DNA of 64,000 nt from positions 124,001 to 188,000 of the forward strand of contig NZ_JAANOZ010000002.1 in NCBI RefSeq assembly GCF_011320115.1. Direction: 5' to 3'. This DNA comes from Croceibacterium segetis (GTDB lineage Bacteria; Pseudomonadota; Alphaproteobacteria; Sphingomonadales; Sphingomonadaceae). The notes beneath the pieces were generated by a model that saw only the letters and a list, made by a program, of their open reading frames with translations, made no database searches and was not told where the DNA came from. Below, piece by piece: positions 52,973 through 62,655 of this stretch (position 1 is its first letter; the number at the start of each line of letters is the position of its first letter). A program made the position numbers and the translations under genes.

Positions 52973-54496
52973 ATGAAATGCACGAATTGGCTGTTCGCGG
53001 CGGCCGCGCTTGTGCTCGCGACAATTCCGGCCGCGGCGAGCGCGCAGCAGATCGGCGCCTTGGCCATCGACCGCAGCAAAGGGTACATCTACGGCTTCGC
53101 TCACGACTTTGCGACCCGCGCCGAAGCCGAAGAGCGGGCGCGGAAGGAAGTCGTCGACCGAGGCGGCGAGCCGACGATCGTCCTGGTCTGGTCGGGCAAC
53201 GGCTGCGGTGCCTATCGCAGCCTGCCTGAAGGCGACGGCAACGCCTATGGCTGGGGCGTCGCGAAAACGCGCGAGCAGGCCGATGCCATCGCCCAGCGCG
53301 AGGCGGCCAAGTACAGCGGCACCAAAGTTGCCAGCAACTACGGATGGGCCTGCAACGAGAAGGCGGCCAAGCCGCTCGCGACCATTTACCGCGACAGCAA
53401 CATGCGCACGGTCAAGCTGGCCGGGATCGAGTGGTCGCGCGACAATCTCTCCGTTACCCGCTTCCGCAACGGCGATCCTCTCCGCGCGGCGACCGACTTC
53501 AAGTCGTTCGTTGCGGACAAGAGCCCGGCCTACCTCTGCCCCAGCGCCGAGTGGTGCGCGCGCAACGGGCTCTTCTACAACGGCGCCGCCATCCAGGATC
53601 CGCGCGGGCTGGCGCCGGCCGGCTGGCACATTCCCAGCGTCGCCGAATGGCAAAGGCTCATCGACGGGCTGGGAGGGGCCGCCGCGGCGGGGCGGCGGCT
53701 GCGCAAGCCCGGAGTGTGGGCCGACTGGTCGATTCCGGTGAACGACCCCAGCGGAATGGACATCCTTCCGGCCGGGGCCAGCTTCAGCGAAGAATGGAAG
53801 AAGGATCATCCCGAGCGCAGCTATGCTGCCTTGTGGGCGACCGGGACGCAGGGCGAATACCTCCTGTTCATGCGGGTTTCGGCGTACAAGAGCGGCGACG
53901 AGGCCGTGGCCGGGGGAACGCGAAGCGCGTACGACGGCCTTTCGGTGCGCCTCATTCGCGATCCCTATTCGAGCGAGTTGACGGGCAGCAGCCAGGACCA
54001 GGGTCCGGTTCCGCTCACGACGGCATCGCCGCGCGCAGCTACCGCCAAGCCGCCAAAGGCTCCGGTCGCCGTGCCCTCAGCCAGGCAGCCCGCCGTCGAG
54101 GCCGCGCCGGCGCCCAGTGCCACCGACAAGACAGCGGAACGCGCCGGGGCGGAAGCGGTCGGTCGGGAACAGGCCAAGGCCGAGACGCCGGAGGCGGAAC
54201 GCCAGGCAGTCGAGGAGCGCACGAAGGCGAACAAGGAAATGGCCGATTTTGCGGCGAGGCAGGTGGCCGCGAACGAAGCCTCGATCCGCAAGGCGGCGGC
54301 CGACAAGGCGGCCTATGAGGCCGCCCTCGCCGAGCGCGAGCGGATCATCCGCGAGAACGCCGCGGCCGAGGCCGAGCGTCAGCGGACGATCCGTGAGAAC
54401 GATGAACGCTATCGCGCCGCGATGGCTGAATGGGAGCGCAAGGTGGCCGCCTGCAAGGCCGGGGACAAGAGCGCCTGCGCCGCGCCCGCCAAGTAG
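52973..54496 (+). CDS. Secreted DUF4189 plus FISUMP-like protein with coiled-coil tail
   Basis: A 507-residue exported protein built from three parts. After a signal peptide (about 1-23, MKCTNWLFAAAALVLATIPA) comes a DUF4189-like domain (IGALAIDRSKGYIYGFAHDF to about residue 115, with Cys pairs). Residues about 140-330 resemble the FISUMP (Fibrobacter succinogenes major paralogue) domain: RNGLFYNGAAI and LAPAGWHIPSVAEWQRLIDG. A Pro/Ala linker and a long charged coiled coil (about 400-490) follow. The domain mixture is unusual; function unknown, perhaps surface or matrix related. Confidence 0.75.
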   Translation: MKCTNWLFAAAALVLATIPAAASAQQIGALAIDRSKGYIYGFAHDFATRAEAEERARKEVVDRGGEPTIVLVWSGNGCGAYRSLPEGDGNAYGWGVAKTREQADAIAQREAAKYSGTKVASNYGWACNEKAAKPLATIYRDSNMRTVKLAGIEWSRDNLSVTRFRNGDPLRAATDFKSFVADKSPAYLCPSAEWCARNGLFYNGAAIQDPRGLAPAGWHIPSVAEWQRLIDGLGGAAAAGRRLRKPGVWADWSIPVNDPSGMDILPAGASFSEEWKKDHPERSYAALWATGTQGEYLLFMRVSAYKSGDEAVAGGTRSAYDGLSVRLIRDPYSSELTGSSQDQGPVPLTTASPRAATAKPPKAPVAVPSARQPAVEAAPAPSATDKTAERAGAEAVGREQAKAETPEAERQAVEERTKANKEMADFAARQVAANEASIRKAAADKAAYEAALAERERIIRENAAAEAERQRTIRENDERYRAAMAEWERKVAACKAGDKSACAAPAK

Positions 54497-54515
54497 CCGA
54501 ATCACTCGCGGGTGG

Positions 54516-55478
54516 TCACATCTCACCGCGCGCGCGGCGGATCGCGAACCACTTGGCCTTGTTGTCCTCCTGCTCGGCGAGCGTCCGGGCGAAGACATGC
54601 CCGCCGCGGCCGTCGGCCACGAAGTAGAGGTAATCGCTCGGCTTCGGGTTGAGCACCGCGGCGAGGCTCGCCCGGCCGGGGTTGGTGATCGGGCCGGCGG
54701 GCAGGCCGACCTCGCGATAGGTGTTGTAGCCGGTGATCGCGTTCAACTCGGACTTGAGGATCCGGCGGCCGAGCGGCTTGCCCTTGGTGATCGGGTAGAT
54801 CACCGTCGGATCGGCATCGAGCTTCATGCCGATGCGCAGCCGGTTGCAATAGACGCCGGCGACGATCGGCCGCTCGGCGGGCTTGGCCGTTTCCTTCTCC
54901 ACGATCGAGGCGAGCGTCACGGCCTCGCGGGGCGTGTCGATCGGACACGAACCGGGCGTGCGCTTGGCCCACAGCGCCTTGAGAGTCCTCGCCATCGCGG
55001 CCTGCATGCGCGCGAGCACCGCGGCGCGCGCCTCGCCGCGCTCGAAGTCGTAGCTTTCGGGCAGCACCGAGCCTTCCGCCGGGACCGCGACCGGGCCGGT
55101 CAGCAGCGGCTGACCGATCAGCCGCTCGTAGACCATGATCGCCGGCATCCCTTCCGGGACCGTGACGAAGCGGCGGATCGGCTTGCCGTGCTGGAGGATG
55201 TCGAGGATCGCCGCCCGGCTCGAGCCCTTGGGCAAGCGGAACTCGCCGGCCTTGATCGGATCGGAGCTGCCGAACAGCTTGGCGCGCCAGAGGAACCCGC
55301 CGGCCGAGCCGATCACATGCTCCTTCTCGAGTTTCTGGGCGACCGTGGTCAGGGTGGCGCCGCGCGGGACGACGAAGTCGACGTCCTTGTCGACGACGCC
55401 TGAGCCCCACCAGCCGGCGATGAAGACCAGCGCGAGGATGGCAATGACGATGGCCGCGATGCGGCCGCGATGTTTCAC
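54516..55478 (-). CDS. mltG: Endolytic transglycosylase MltG
   Basis: Inner-membrane lytic transglycosylase that cuts new glycan strands in peptidoglycan. The 320 residues start with a membrane helix (about 7-25), a LysM-like part with VPRGATLTTVAQKL, then VLPESYDFERG, the catalytic Glu in LASIVEKETAK, and the end SDYLYFVADGRGGHVFARTLAEQ. It follows fabF by 9 bases on the same strand, forming the common acpP-fabF-mltG run. Confidence 0.95.
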   Translation of the reverse strand: MKHRGRIAAIVIAILALVFIAGWWGSGVVDKDVDFVVPRGATLTTVAQKLEKEHVIGSAGGFLWRAKLFGSSDPIKAGEFRLPKGSSRAAILDILQHGKPIRRFVTVPEGMPAIMVYERLIGQPLLTGPVAVPAEGSVLPESYDFERGEARAAVLARMQAAMARTLKALWAKRTPGSCPIDTPREAVTLASIVEKETAKPAERPIVAGVYCNRLRIGMKLDADPTVIYPITKGKPLGRRILKSELNAITGYNTYREVGLPAGPITNPGRASLAAVLNPKPSDYLYFVADGRGGHVFARTLAEQEDNKAKWFAIRRARGEM

Positions 55479-55487
55479 GTGAGGGTC

Positions 55488-56750
55488 CTAATCGACCTGC
55501 TTCATCACCAGGCTGGCGTTGGTACCGCCGAAGCCGAAGCTGTTGTTGAGCACCGCCTTGATCGGCCGCGGCTTGGCCTTGTGCGGCACGAGGTCGACGC
55601 CCTCGCAGCCCGCCGAGGGATTGTCGAGGTTGAGCGTCGGCGGAGCGATCTGGTCGCGCATCGCGAGGATGCAGAAGATGCTCTCGACCGCACCCGCGCC
55701 GCCGAGCAGATGACCGATCGCCGACTTGGTGCTGCTCATGGACACCGTCTGGATGGCATCGCCGAACAACCGCCGTACCGCGCCTAGTTCGAGCTCGTCG
55801 CCAAGCGGCGTCGACGTCCCGTGGGCGTTGATGTAGTCGATCTCGGACGGGCTGATGCCCGCCTTGCGCAAGGCCATTTCCATCGAGCGATACGCGCCTG
55901 AGCCCTCCGGGTGCGGGGCCGTGACGTGGTAGGCATCGCCGGAAAGGCCGTAACCGACCACTTCGGCATAGATCTTCGCGCCGCGCGCCTTGGCGTGCTC
56001 GTATTCCTCGAGCACGAGAACGCCCGCGCCCTCGCCCATCACGAATCCGTCGCGCGCTTCATCATACGGGCGGCTGGCGCGGGTCGGCTCGTCGTTGAAA
56101 TTGGTGCTCAGCGCGCGCGCCTGGGCGAACCCGGCGATGCCGATCGGGCAGATGGTGGCTTCCGCCCCGCCGGCCAGCATGATGTCGGCGTCACCGTCCT
56201 TGATCATCCGGGCCGCGTCGCCGATCGAATGCGCACCGGTCGAACAGGCGGTGACCACCGCGTGGTTGGGGCCCATCAACCCGTACTTGATGGAGACCTG
56301 GCCGCTGATCAGGTTGATCAGGCGTCCGTGGACGAAGTGCGGCGAAACCCGCCCCGGACCCTTCTCGTAAAGGACGATCGATTCCTTCTCGATCCCCGGC
56401 AGCCCGCCGATGCCTGAGCCGATCGAGCAGCCGGCGCGCAGCCGTGTGGCCTCGTCCATCTCGAGCAGGCCGGCATCCTCGATTGCCTGTCCGGCGGCGT
56501 CGAGCCCGAAGATGATGAAAGGGTCGACCTGGCGCTGCACCTTGTGGTCGATGCGCTTGTCGGGATCGAAGCCGTATTCGTGATCGGCGGGCTTGACCTC
56601 GCAGGCAATGCGGCACTTGTACTCGCTCGCATCGAAATGGGTGATCGGTCCCGCGCCGCTCTTCCCGGCGAGGATATTCGCCCAGGTCGTTTCGACGTCG
56701 CTTCCCAGCGGCGTTACCAGGCCCAGTCCGGTTACCACGACACGGCGCAT
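55488..56750 (-). CDS. fabF: 3-oxoacyl-ACP synthase II
   Basis: Elongates fatty-acid chains on acyl carrier protein. The 420 residues contain the catalytic triad: Cys in VVTACSTGAHS, His in NAHGTSTPLGD and His in KSAIGHLLGGAGA. The start is the ATG at 56750 (MRRVVVTGLGLVTPLG); the frame is open a little further upstream. Lies between acpP and mltG. Confidence 0.97.
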   Translation of the reverse strand: MRRVVVTGLGLVTPLGSDVETTWANILAGKSGAGPITHFDASEYKCRIACEVKPADHEYGFDPDKRIDHKVQRQVDPFIIFGLDAAGQAIEDAGLLEMDEATRLRAGCSIGSGIGGLPGIEKESIVLYEKGPGRVSPHFVHGRLINLISGQVSIKYGLMGPNHAVVTACSTGAHSIGDAARMIKDGDADIMLAGGAEATICPIGIAGFAQARALSTNFNDEPTRASRPYDEARDGFVMGEGAGVLVLEEYEHAKARGAKIYAEVVGYGLSGDAYHVTAPHPEGSGAYRSMEMALRKAGISPSEIDYINAHGTSTPLGDELELGAVRRLFGDAIQTVSMSSTKSAIGHLLGGAGAVESIFCILAMRDQIAPPTLNLDNPSAGCEGVDLVPHKAKPRPIKAVLNNSFGFGGTNASLVMKQVD

Positions 56751-56842
56751 GTTCTTTCTCCGAAACACGAAGGCCCAGCCGTGGGCTGAGCCTTCCTTAC
56801 CCGTCCGCGACCGGCGGGACCGTCCGCGCGGGCGAGCGGGTC

Positions 56843-57079
56843 TTAGCCCTTGTGCTCTTCGATGTACTTGTTGGCATCGCCGACGGTGTTGATCTTTTCC
56901 GCAGCATCGTCGGGAATCTCGACGCCGAATTCCTCTTCGAAGGCCATCACCAGCTCGACGATGTCGAGGCTGTCGGCGCCCAGATCGTCGATGAAGCTCG
57001 CGTCCGGCGTGACCTTGTCTTCCTCGACGCCGAGATGCTCGACGACGATCTTCTTAACGCGGTCGGCGGTGTCGCTCAT
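56843..57079 (-). CDS. acpP: Acyl carrier protein
   Basis: A 78-residue acidic carrier. The phosphopantetheine is attached at Ser37 in [17 protein letters not shown]. Full length, with the usual ending [21 protein letters not shown]; the intergenic region ahead (57080-57287) is shared with the CsgG-like gene. First gene of the acpP-fabF-mltG unit. Confidence 0.98.
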   Translation of the reverse strand: MSDTADRVKKIVVEHLGVEEDKVTPDASFIDDLGADSLDIVELVMAFEEEFGVEIPDDAAEKINTVGDANKYIEEHKG

Positions 57080-57287
57080 GTGATGCCCTTCTCGAAAATG
57101 GGATGTTGGATTTGGGTTTTGCCCTAATGAACGCCGCGCGCGGTGGCAAGTGCCATGGAATTTGCCCCCGACGCCTCGTCGGTGGTGCAATTCGCTCGCG
57201 ATCTTGCTACACGATCGCAGGGTCACGTCGGAGGGGCGGTACCATCGCCAGCCTTGTCGTGACGAGACGGATCGGGGGAGCTTGTTC

Positions 57288-58058
57288 ATGAAATTACGGA
57301 CTATTTTGGGTGCGGCGACGGCGATCTGTTTCCTCGCCGGAGCAACCGTTGCGAGCGCCAAGGGCGAGTCGTCAGGGCAGAAGGCGCAGAAAAAAGGGCA
57401 GGCGCAAATTCCGCATTGCACCCACAAGATCGGCACGGTGGCCATCGTCGAACCCGACGACCAGTGGTGGCGCCAGTACAACCTCGGCAGCCCTGAGGCG
57501 GTGATCAAGGTCTTCGTCCAGGAATCGGGCTGCTTCTCGATCGTCAACCGCGGCCGCTCGATGCAAAGCCGGGCGATGGAACGCGCGCTGGCCGATAACG
57601 GCGAGCTGCAGGACAACTCGAACATCGGCAAGGGCCAGGTCAAGGCTGCGGACTACTTCCTGCAGCCCGATATCGTGACCAGCAATGCTCATAGCGGCGG
57701 CGGCGGCCTCGGCGCAGTCGCCGGCGGATTGCTCGGCCATGGCCTGCTCGGCGGGATCGCCGGCAACGTGAGCATCAACAAGAAAGAAGCGAGCGTGACG
57801 CTATCGCTCGTCAACGCCCGCACGACGGAGGAAGAAGCGCTGATCCAGGGCTATGCCCGCAAGTCGGACGTGTCGTTCGGCGGCGGCGGTGGCGGCGGCT
57901 GGTGGGGCGGTTTCGCCGCGGCCGGCGCCACGGGATACAGCGACACCGACATCGGCCAGGTTATCGTGCTCGCCTACCTCGACGCCTATACCAAGCTGGT
58001 CAACCAGTTCGGCGGACTGCCCGACGACCCGTCGGCGGCGGCACCCCAGGCGAAGTGA
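57288..58058 (+). CDS. CsgG/HfaB-like secreted protein
   Basis: A 256-residue exported protein. A signal peptide ([24 protein letters not shown]) has no lipobox cysteine. The core resembles the CsgG family (curli secretion pore): [64 protein letters not shown], then a glycine-rich loop, [24 protein letters not shown] and a C-terminal helix. There is no curli subunit gene nearby and the lipid anchor is absent, so a pore-forming role is uncertain. GGGGGAG precedes the ATG. Confidence 0.75.
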   Translation: MKLRTILGAATAICFLAGATVASAKGESSGQKAQKKGQAQIPHCTHKIGTVAIVEPDDQWWRQYNLGSPEAVIKVFVQESGCFSIVNRGRSMQSRAMERALADNGELQDNSNIGKGQVKAADYFLQPDIVTSNAHSGGGGLGAVAGGLLGHGLLGGIAGNVSINKKEASVTLSLVNARTTEEEALIQGYARKSDVSFGGGGGGGWWGGFAAAGATGYSDTDIGQVIVLAYLDAYTKLVNQFGGLPDDPSAAAPQAK

Positions 58059-58071
58059 TCCAATTCTCCCG

Positions 58072-58090
58072 GTCCCTGCGCAGCGGGGAC
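58072..58090. terminator. Small hairpin between the CsgG-like gene and aspS
   Basis: GTCCC pairs with GGGAC with a TGCGCA centre, between two convergent genes. Short and without a T run; a weak terminator candidate at best. Confidence 0.3.
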
Positions 58091-58099
58091 AGGGAGCTC

Positions 58100-59893
58100 T
58101 TACGAGCCGGTGGTCTCCGCCTTGGGCGGCTCGACCGTGCGGATATGCAGCTCGCGCAGCTGCTTGATGCCGACTTGCGACGGCGCGCCCATCATCAGGT
58201 CCTGCGCGCGCTGGTTCATCGGGAAAGCGATGACCTCGCGGATGTTGGGCTCGTGGGCCAGCAGCATGACGATGCGGTCGATCCCCGGAGCCGAGCCTCC
58301 GTGCGGCGGCGCGCCGAGCTTGAACGCCTCGATCATGCCCGAGAAGTTGGCGTCGACGTCTGCCTGCGAGTAGCCGGCGATCTCGAACGCCTTGTACATG
58401 ATCTCCGGCCGGTGGTTCCGGATCGCGCCCGACGATAGCTCGTAGCCGTTGCAGACGATGTCGTACTGCCAGGCGAGGATCGTCAGCGGATCCTGGTTCT
58501 CGAGCGCGTCCATCTCGCCTTGCGGCATCGAGAAGGGGTTGTGGCTGAAGTCGATCTTCTTGAGGTCCTCGTCGTACTCGTACATCGGGAAATCGACGAT
58601 CCAGCAGAACTTGAAACAGCCCTGTTCGATGAGGCCCAGCTCCTCGCCCACGCGAGTGCGCGCGGCGCCGGCGAGCTTGGTCGCCTCGCTGGCCTTGCCG
58701 GCGGCGAAGAAGAGACCGTCGTCGGCTCCGAGGCCGAGCTCGGCGTAGAGCCGCTCCATGTTCTCCGGGCCGTGGTTCTTGGCGATCAGGCCACCGAACT
58801 CCCCGCCCTTGCGGGTGACGTAACCGAGCCCGGCAAATCCTTCCTTGCGCGCCCACTCGTTCATGTCGTCGAAGAACTTGCGGCTCTTCTCGGCGGTGCC
58901 TGGCGCCGGAACCGCGCGGACCACGCCGCCCGAGCCGACGATTTTCTCGAACAGGCCGAAGCCGCTTGTCTCGAAATGCTGCGAGACATCGGCGATAACC
59001 AGCGGATTTCTCAGGTCGGGCTTGTCGGTCCCGTACTTGAGCATCGCCTCGGCGTAAGGAATGCGCGGGAACGTGCCCGCCGGAGTCACGCTTTTGCCGC
59101 CGGCGAATTCCTCGAAGCAGCCGGCAAGCACCGGCTCGAGCGCGTTGAACACATCTTCCTGCGTCACGAAGCTCATCTCGAAGTCGAGCTGGTAGAATTC
59201 GGCCGAACGGTCGGCGCGCAAGTCCTCGTCGCGGAAGCACGGGGCGATCTGGAAATAGCGGTCGAAGCCGGCGACCATCAGCAGCTGCTTGAACATCTGC
59301 GGCGCCTGCGGAAGCGCGTAGAACGTGCCGGGATGCAGCCGGCTCGGCACTAGGAAGTCGCGCGCGCCCTCGGGGCTCGAGGCGCTGAGGATCGGCGTCT
59401 GGAACTCCATGAAGCCCTGTTCGTGCATCCGCCGGCGCAGCGACGCGATGACCTGGCTGCGGAGCATGACGTTGCGGTGCATCGACTCGCGCCGCAGGTC
59501 GAGGAAGCGGTACTTGAGGCGGATGTCCTCGGGATATTCCTGCTCGCCGGCCACCGGCATCGGCAGCTCTTCAGCCCGGCTCTGCACGGTGGCGGCGCGG
59601 GCATAGATCTCGACCGCGCCGGTCGGCAGGTTCGGATTGACCGTCTCGGGCGTGCGCGCCTTGACCTCGCCGTCGATCGTTACGACCGATTCCAGACGCA
59701 GCCCCTCGAGTAGTTCGAGCGCCGGCGAATCCGTGTCCGCGACGATCTGCGTCATGCCGTAGTGGTCGCGCAGGTCGACGAAGAGAATCCCGCCATGGTC
59801 GCGCTTGCGGTGCACCCACCCGGAAACACGCACGGTCTCGCCAACGTCGCTTTCGCGAAGCGCGGCACAGTTGTGGGAACGGTAGGCGTGCAT
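58100..59893 (-). CDS. aspS: Aspartyl-tRNA synthetase
   Basis: Charges tRNA-Asp (and tRNA-Asn too in organisms that use the transamidation route). The 597 residues are the bacterial type: an OB-fold N-terminal domain ([26 protein letters not shown]), motif 1 and 2 ([10 protein letters not shown]), the bacterial GAD insertion (about 290-420) and motif 3 ([12 protein letters not shown]). It stands alone, converging on the CsgG-like gene. Whether it is discriminating cannot be told without the gatCAB genes, which are not in the window. Confidence 0.97.
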   Translation of the reverse strand: MHAYRSHNCAALRESDVGETVRVSGWVHRKRDHGGILFVDLRDHYGMTQIVADTDSPALELLEGLRLESVVTIDGEVKARTPETVNPNLPTGAVEIYARAATVQSRAEELPMPVAGEQEYPEDIRLKYRFLDLRRESMHRNVMLRSQVIASLRRRMHEQGFMEFQTPILSASSPEGARDFLVPSRLHPGTFYALPQAPQMFKQLLMVAGFDRYFQIAPCFRDEDLRADRSAEFYQLDFEMSFVTQEDVFNALEPVLAGCFEEFAGGKSVTPAGTFPRIPYAEAMLKYGTDKPDLRNPLVIADVSQHFETSGFGLFEKIVGSGGVVRAVPAPGTAEKSRKFFDDMNEWARKEGFAGLGYVTRKGGEFGGLIAKNHGPENMERLYAELGLGADDGLFFAAGKASEATKLAGAARTRVGEELGLIEQGCFKFCWIVDFPMYEYDEDLKKIDFSHNPFSMPQGEMDALENQDPLTILAWQYDIVCNGYELSSGAIRNHRPEIMYKAFEIAGYSQADVDANFSGMIEAFKLGAPPHGGSAPGIDRIVMLLAHEPNIREVIAFPMNQRAQDLMMGAPSQVGIKQLRELHIRTVEPPKAETTGS

Positions 59894-60020
59894 CGAGACT
59901 CTTTCGTTTGAGCGGTTTATGGCGCTAGGGAGCCGGCGCTAACAGGCGATGGCCTTTCGCTTGTCAAGCCGACCTGCATGCACATGGGCGCCGGTCTGCG
60001 CGCCCTATAGAAAACCGACG

Positions 60021-61229
60021 ATGAAAATACACCCGCTGATTACCAAAACCGAGGAACTGGCCGAACTCTGCGAGCGGCTGGCGCAAGGCGACTTCGTCTG
60101 CGTCGACACCGAATTCATGCGCGAGAACACCTTCTACCCGCTGCTGTGCCTGGTGCAGCTCGGTAACGAAGAGGAAGCGGCGGCCATCGACCCGCTCGCC
60201 GACGGCATCGACCTCACGCCGATGCTCGAGCTGTTCTGCAACAACGAGGACGTGCTCAAGGTCTTCCACGCCGGCGGGCAGGACGTCGAGATCATCTACA
60301 ACCTCACCGGGCGCACCCCGCACCCGATCTTCGACACCCAGATCGCGATGATGGCGGTCAGCCAGTCCGAGCAGATCGGCTATGCCAACCTGGTCGAAAG
60401 CTGGATGGGCAAGACGATCGACAAGGGCGCGCGCTTCACCGACTGGAGCCGCCGCCCGCTGACCGAGCGGCAGATCGAATACGCGATCGGCGACGTGACC
60501 TACCTCGCCAAGATCTTCCCGCGCCTGCTCAAGAAGCTGATCAAGACCGGGCGCGGCAGCTGGCTCGACGCGGAGATGGAGAAGCTCGCCGACCCGGCGA
60601 ACTACGCCAACGACCTCGAAACCGCCTGGCACCGCATCCGCCCGCCGAGCCGCAGCCCGATCGTGCTCGGCCGGCTCAAGGCGCTCGCGGCGTGGCGCGA
60701 GAGCGAAGCGCAGGCGAAAGATATCCCGCGCGGCCGGATCATGCGCGACGAAACCCTCGCCGACCTCGCCAGCCATCCGCCCAAGACGCAGGCCGAACTG
60801 GCCAAGGTCCGCGGGCTGAGCCAGGCGTGGAAGGACAACGACATCGGCAAGCGGCTGATGAAGGTCCTCGCCAAGGCCGAACCGCTGCCGGGCGAGGAAC
60901 TGCCCGACAAGCCCAAGCGCGGCGCCCCGCTCGGCAAGGAAGGCGCGCTCGTCGCCGACCTGCTCAAGCTGCTGCTCAAGATCCGCACGCGCGAGATCGA
61001 CGTCGCCAGCCGCCTGCTCACCCGGTCCGACGAGCTCGAATTGCTGGCGGCTGGCGTGCGCGACCTGCCGGTGCTGCAAGGCTGGCGCTACGAGATCTTC
61101 GGCCGCGACGCGCTCGAGCTGGTCGAGGGCAAGCTCGCCTTCGCAGTCGAGAATGGGCGATTGAAGATGACTCACATCGATGACGTCGTGATCGAGAGCG
61201 CGGAGCTTCGCGAGAACGCGGCGGAGTGA
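60021..61229 (+). CDS. rnd: Ribonuclease D
   Basis: 3'-to-5' exoribonuclease that trims tRNA precursors. The 402 residues have the DEDD exonuclease core: FVCVDTEFMRENTFYP with the two acidic residues, VFHAGGQDVEIIYN, and YAIGDVTYL with Tyr-x-x-x-Asp; then two HRDC-like domains (MRDETLADLASHPPKT and similar). The stop overlaps the next start as GTGA, which couples it to oxyR. Confidence 0.94.
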   Translation: MKIHPLITKTEELAELCERLAQGDFVCVDTEFMRENTFYPLLCLVQLGNEEEAAAIDPLADGIDLTPMLELFCNNEDVLKVFHAGGQDVEIIYNLTGRTPHPIFDTQIAMMAVSQSEQIGYANLVESWMGKTIDKGARFTDWSRRPLTERQIEYAIGDVTYLAKIFPRLLKKLIKTGRGSWLDAEMEKLADPANYANDLETAWHRIRPPSRSPIVLGRLKALAAWRESEAQAKDIPRGRIMRDETLADLASHPPKTQAELAKVRGLSQAWKDNDIGKRLMKVLAKAEPLPGEELPDKPKRGAPLGKEGALVADLLKLLLKIRTREIDVASRLLTRSDELELLAAGVRDLPVLQGWRYEIFGRDALELVEGKLAFAVENGRLKMTHIDDVVIESAELRENAAE

Positions 61230-62122
61230 CCACCTACCTTCCGACAATCAAGCAGTTGCAATATCTCGTGGCGCTGCACGAGCACGGGCATTTCGGACGC
61301 GCGGCGGAATCGTGCTTCGTGTCGCAATCGACGCTCTCGGCCGGCATTCGCGAACTCGAATCGCTGCTCGGGGTTACGCTGGTCGAGCGCAGCCGCCGCG
61401 TGGTTCGTTTCACTCCGCTCGGCAACAGCGTCGTCGACAAGGCGCACAAGCTGCTGCGCGAGGCGGAGGAGCTTAGCGACCTCGTCCAGGCCAGCGGCAA
61501 GCCGCTCGCCGGCGAACTCAGGATGAGCGTGATCCCGACGATCGCCCCGTTCCTGCTTCCGCGAATGCTTCCGCGCCTGCGCAAGGAGCGCCCACAGCTC
61601 AAGCTGTTCCTCCGGGAGGAGACCAGCGATGCCGCGCTCGAATCGCTCCACCACGGCCGTGCCGATTGCGTCCTGCTCGCGCTCCCCTTCCCGACCGGCG
61701 AAGTCGACAAGGAGACCATCGCCATCGACCAGCTCTACGTGGCCTTCCCGCAAGACGAGCCGCGCAATCCACCCGCTGAAGTCACTCCGGCGATGATCGA
61801 CGAAGGCCGTCTGCTGCTGCTCGAGGACGGGCACTGCCTCAAGGAACACGCGCTGGCCGCGTGCAACCGTCCCGAGCTGCGCCCCAGTGCGACGATGATC
61901 GGCACCAGCCTGCACACCCTGGTACAGATGGTCGACAACGGCCTGGGTGTGACGATGTTGCCGAAGATGGCCATAGACGCCGGAATCCTTCACGAGACCC
62001 ACGTCGTCGCCCGCCCGCTCAAGGCCCCGCACGCCAACCGCGAGATCGCCCTCATCTGGCGCAAGAACTCGCCGCGGGCCGAGGAATTCAGGTTGCTGGC
62101 GACGGAATTGCGGGCGGGTTGA
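61226..62122 (+). CDS. oxyR: Peroxide-sensing LysR regulator OxyR
   Basis: LysR-type activator that senses peroxide through a disulfide. The 298 residues begin with the winged helix (LQYLVALHEHGHFGRAAE and SQSTLSAGIRELE) and the C-terminal sensor has two cysteines nine residues apart, Cys204 and Cys213, in LEDGHCLKEHALAACN, which matches the Cys199-Cys208 pair of E. coli OxyR. The start is GTG, overlapping rnd. No katG or ahpC is adjacent in the window. Confidence 0.93.
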   Translation: MTTYLPTIKQLQYLVALHEHGHFGRAAESCFVSQSTLSAGIRELESLLGVTLVERSRRVVRFTPLGNSVVDKAHKLLREAEELSDLVQASGKPLAGELRMSVIPTIAPFLLPRMLPRLRKERPQLKLFLREETSDAALESLHHGRADCVLLALPFPTGEVDKETIAIDQLYVAFPQDEPRNPPAEVTPAMIDEGRLLLLEDGHCLKEHALAACNRPELRPSATMIGTSLHTLVQMVDNGLGVTMLPKMAIDAGILHETHVVARPLKAPHANREIALIWRKNSPRAEEFRLLATELRAG

Positions 62123-62240
62123 TGCGCTAGGGCTTATATTCGGCCATCCGCCCCCCATATACCGCTCGCTACAGTCGCAAATTGACGGTCTTCGGCGCTT
62201 TGCGGCTCCTTCTTCCTTCTCTCCGCTTCTCCTAGCGCAA

Positions 62241-62261
62241 GGAGGCCGGTCTTCGGTCTCC
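62241..62261 (+). promoter_or_regulatory. Hairpin in the 5' leader of the cold-shock gene
   Basis: GGAGGCCG folds with CGGTCTCC (one bulge) about 20 bases ahead of the cold-shock ATG, in a long leader typical of such genes. The leader 62123-62281 holds no other gene. Thermosensing is possible but not shown. Confidence 0.35.
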
Positions 62262-62281
62262 AACCCAAGAAGGAATTAGAT

Positions 62282-62488
62282 ATGCCTATCGGCACAGTGA
62301 AATTTTTCGACAACGGCAAGGGCTACGGCTTCATCACCAACGAAGCCGGCGGCAGCGATGCTTTCGTGCACATGACGGCCGTCCAGGCGGCCGGGATGAG
62401 CACCCTCGAGAAGGACCAGCGCCTGTCCTACGAGCTGCAGAACGATCAGCGCGGCAAGACCAGCGCGGTCGATCTCAAGGACGCCTAA
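62282..62488 (+). CDS. CspA-family cold-shock protein
   Basis: A 68-residue single-stranded nucleic-acid-binding protein. RNP1 is GKGYGFITN and RNP2 is DAFVHMTAV; the N-terminus is MPIGTVKFFDN. The good AAGGA site precedes the ATG. It stands alone, with a long leader and a clear terminator. Confidence 0.96.
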   Translation: MPIGTVKFFDNGKGYGFITNEAGGSDAFVHMTAVQAAGMSTLEKDQRLSYELQNDQRGKTSAVDLKDA

Positions 62489-62511
62489 AGCCGCTTCAAG
62501 CGACAAGAAAG

Positions 62512-62543
62512 GGGGACGGGTGCGCAGCATCCGTCCCCTTTTT
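62512..62543 (+). terminator. Terminator of the cold-shock gene
   Basis: GGGGACGG with CCGTCCCC around a loop containing GTGCGCAGCAT, followed by TTTTT. A strong rho-independent terminator 23 bases past the stop. Confidence 0.92.
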
Positions 62544-62655
62544 CGTGCGGCGTGCGGAATGCGAAGCCGAGCGACTTGCCGCGGCACATGTGCTACCCTG
62601 CCGCGTCGCGCCGGGCATGCTCACCGCTGGCTGACGGCCCGGGGGGGTCAACCGC

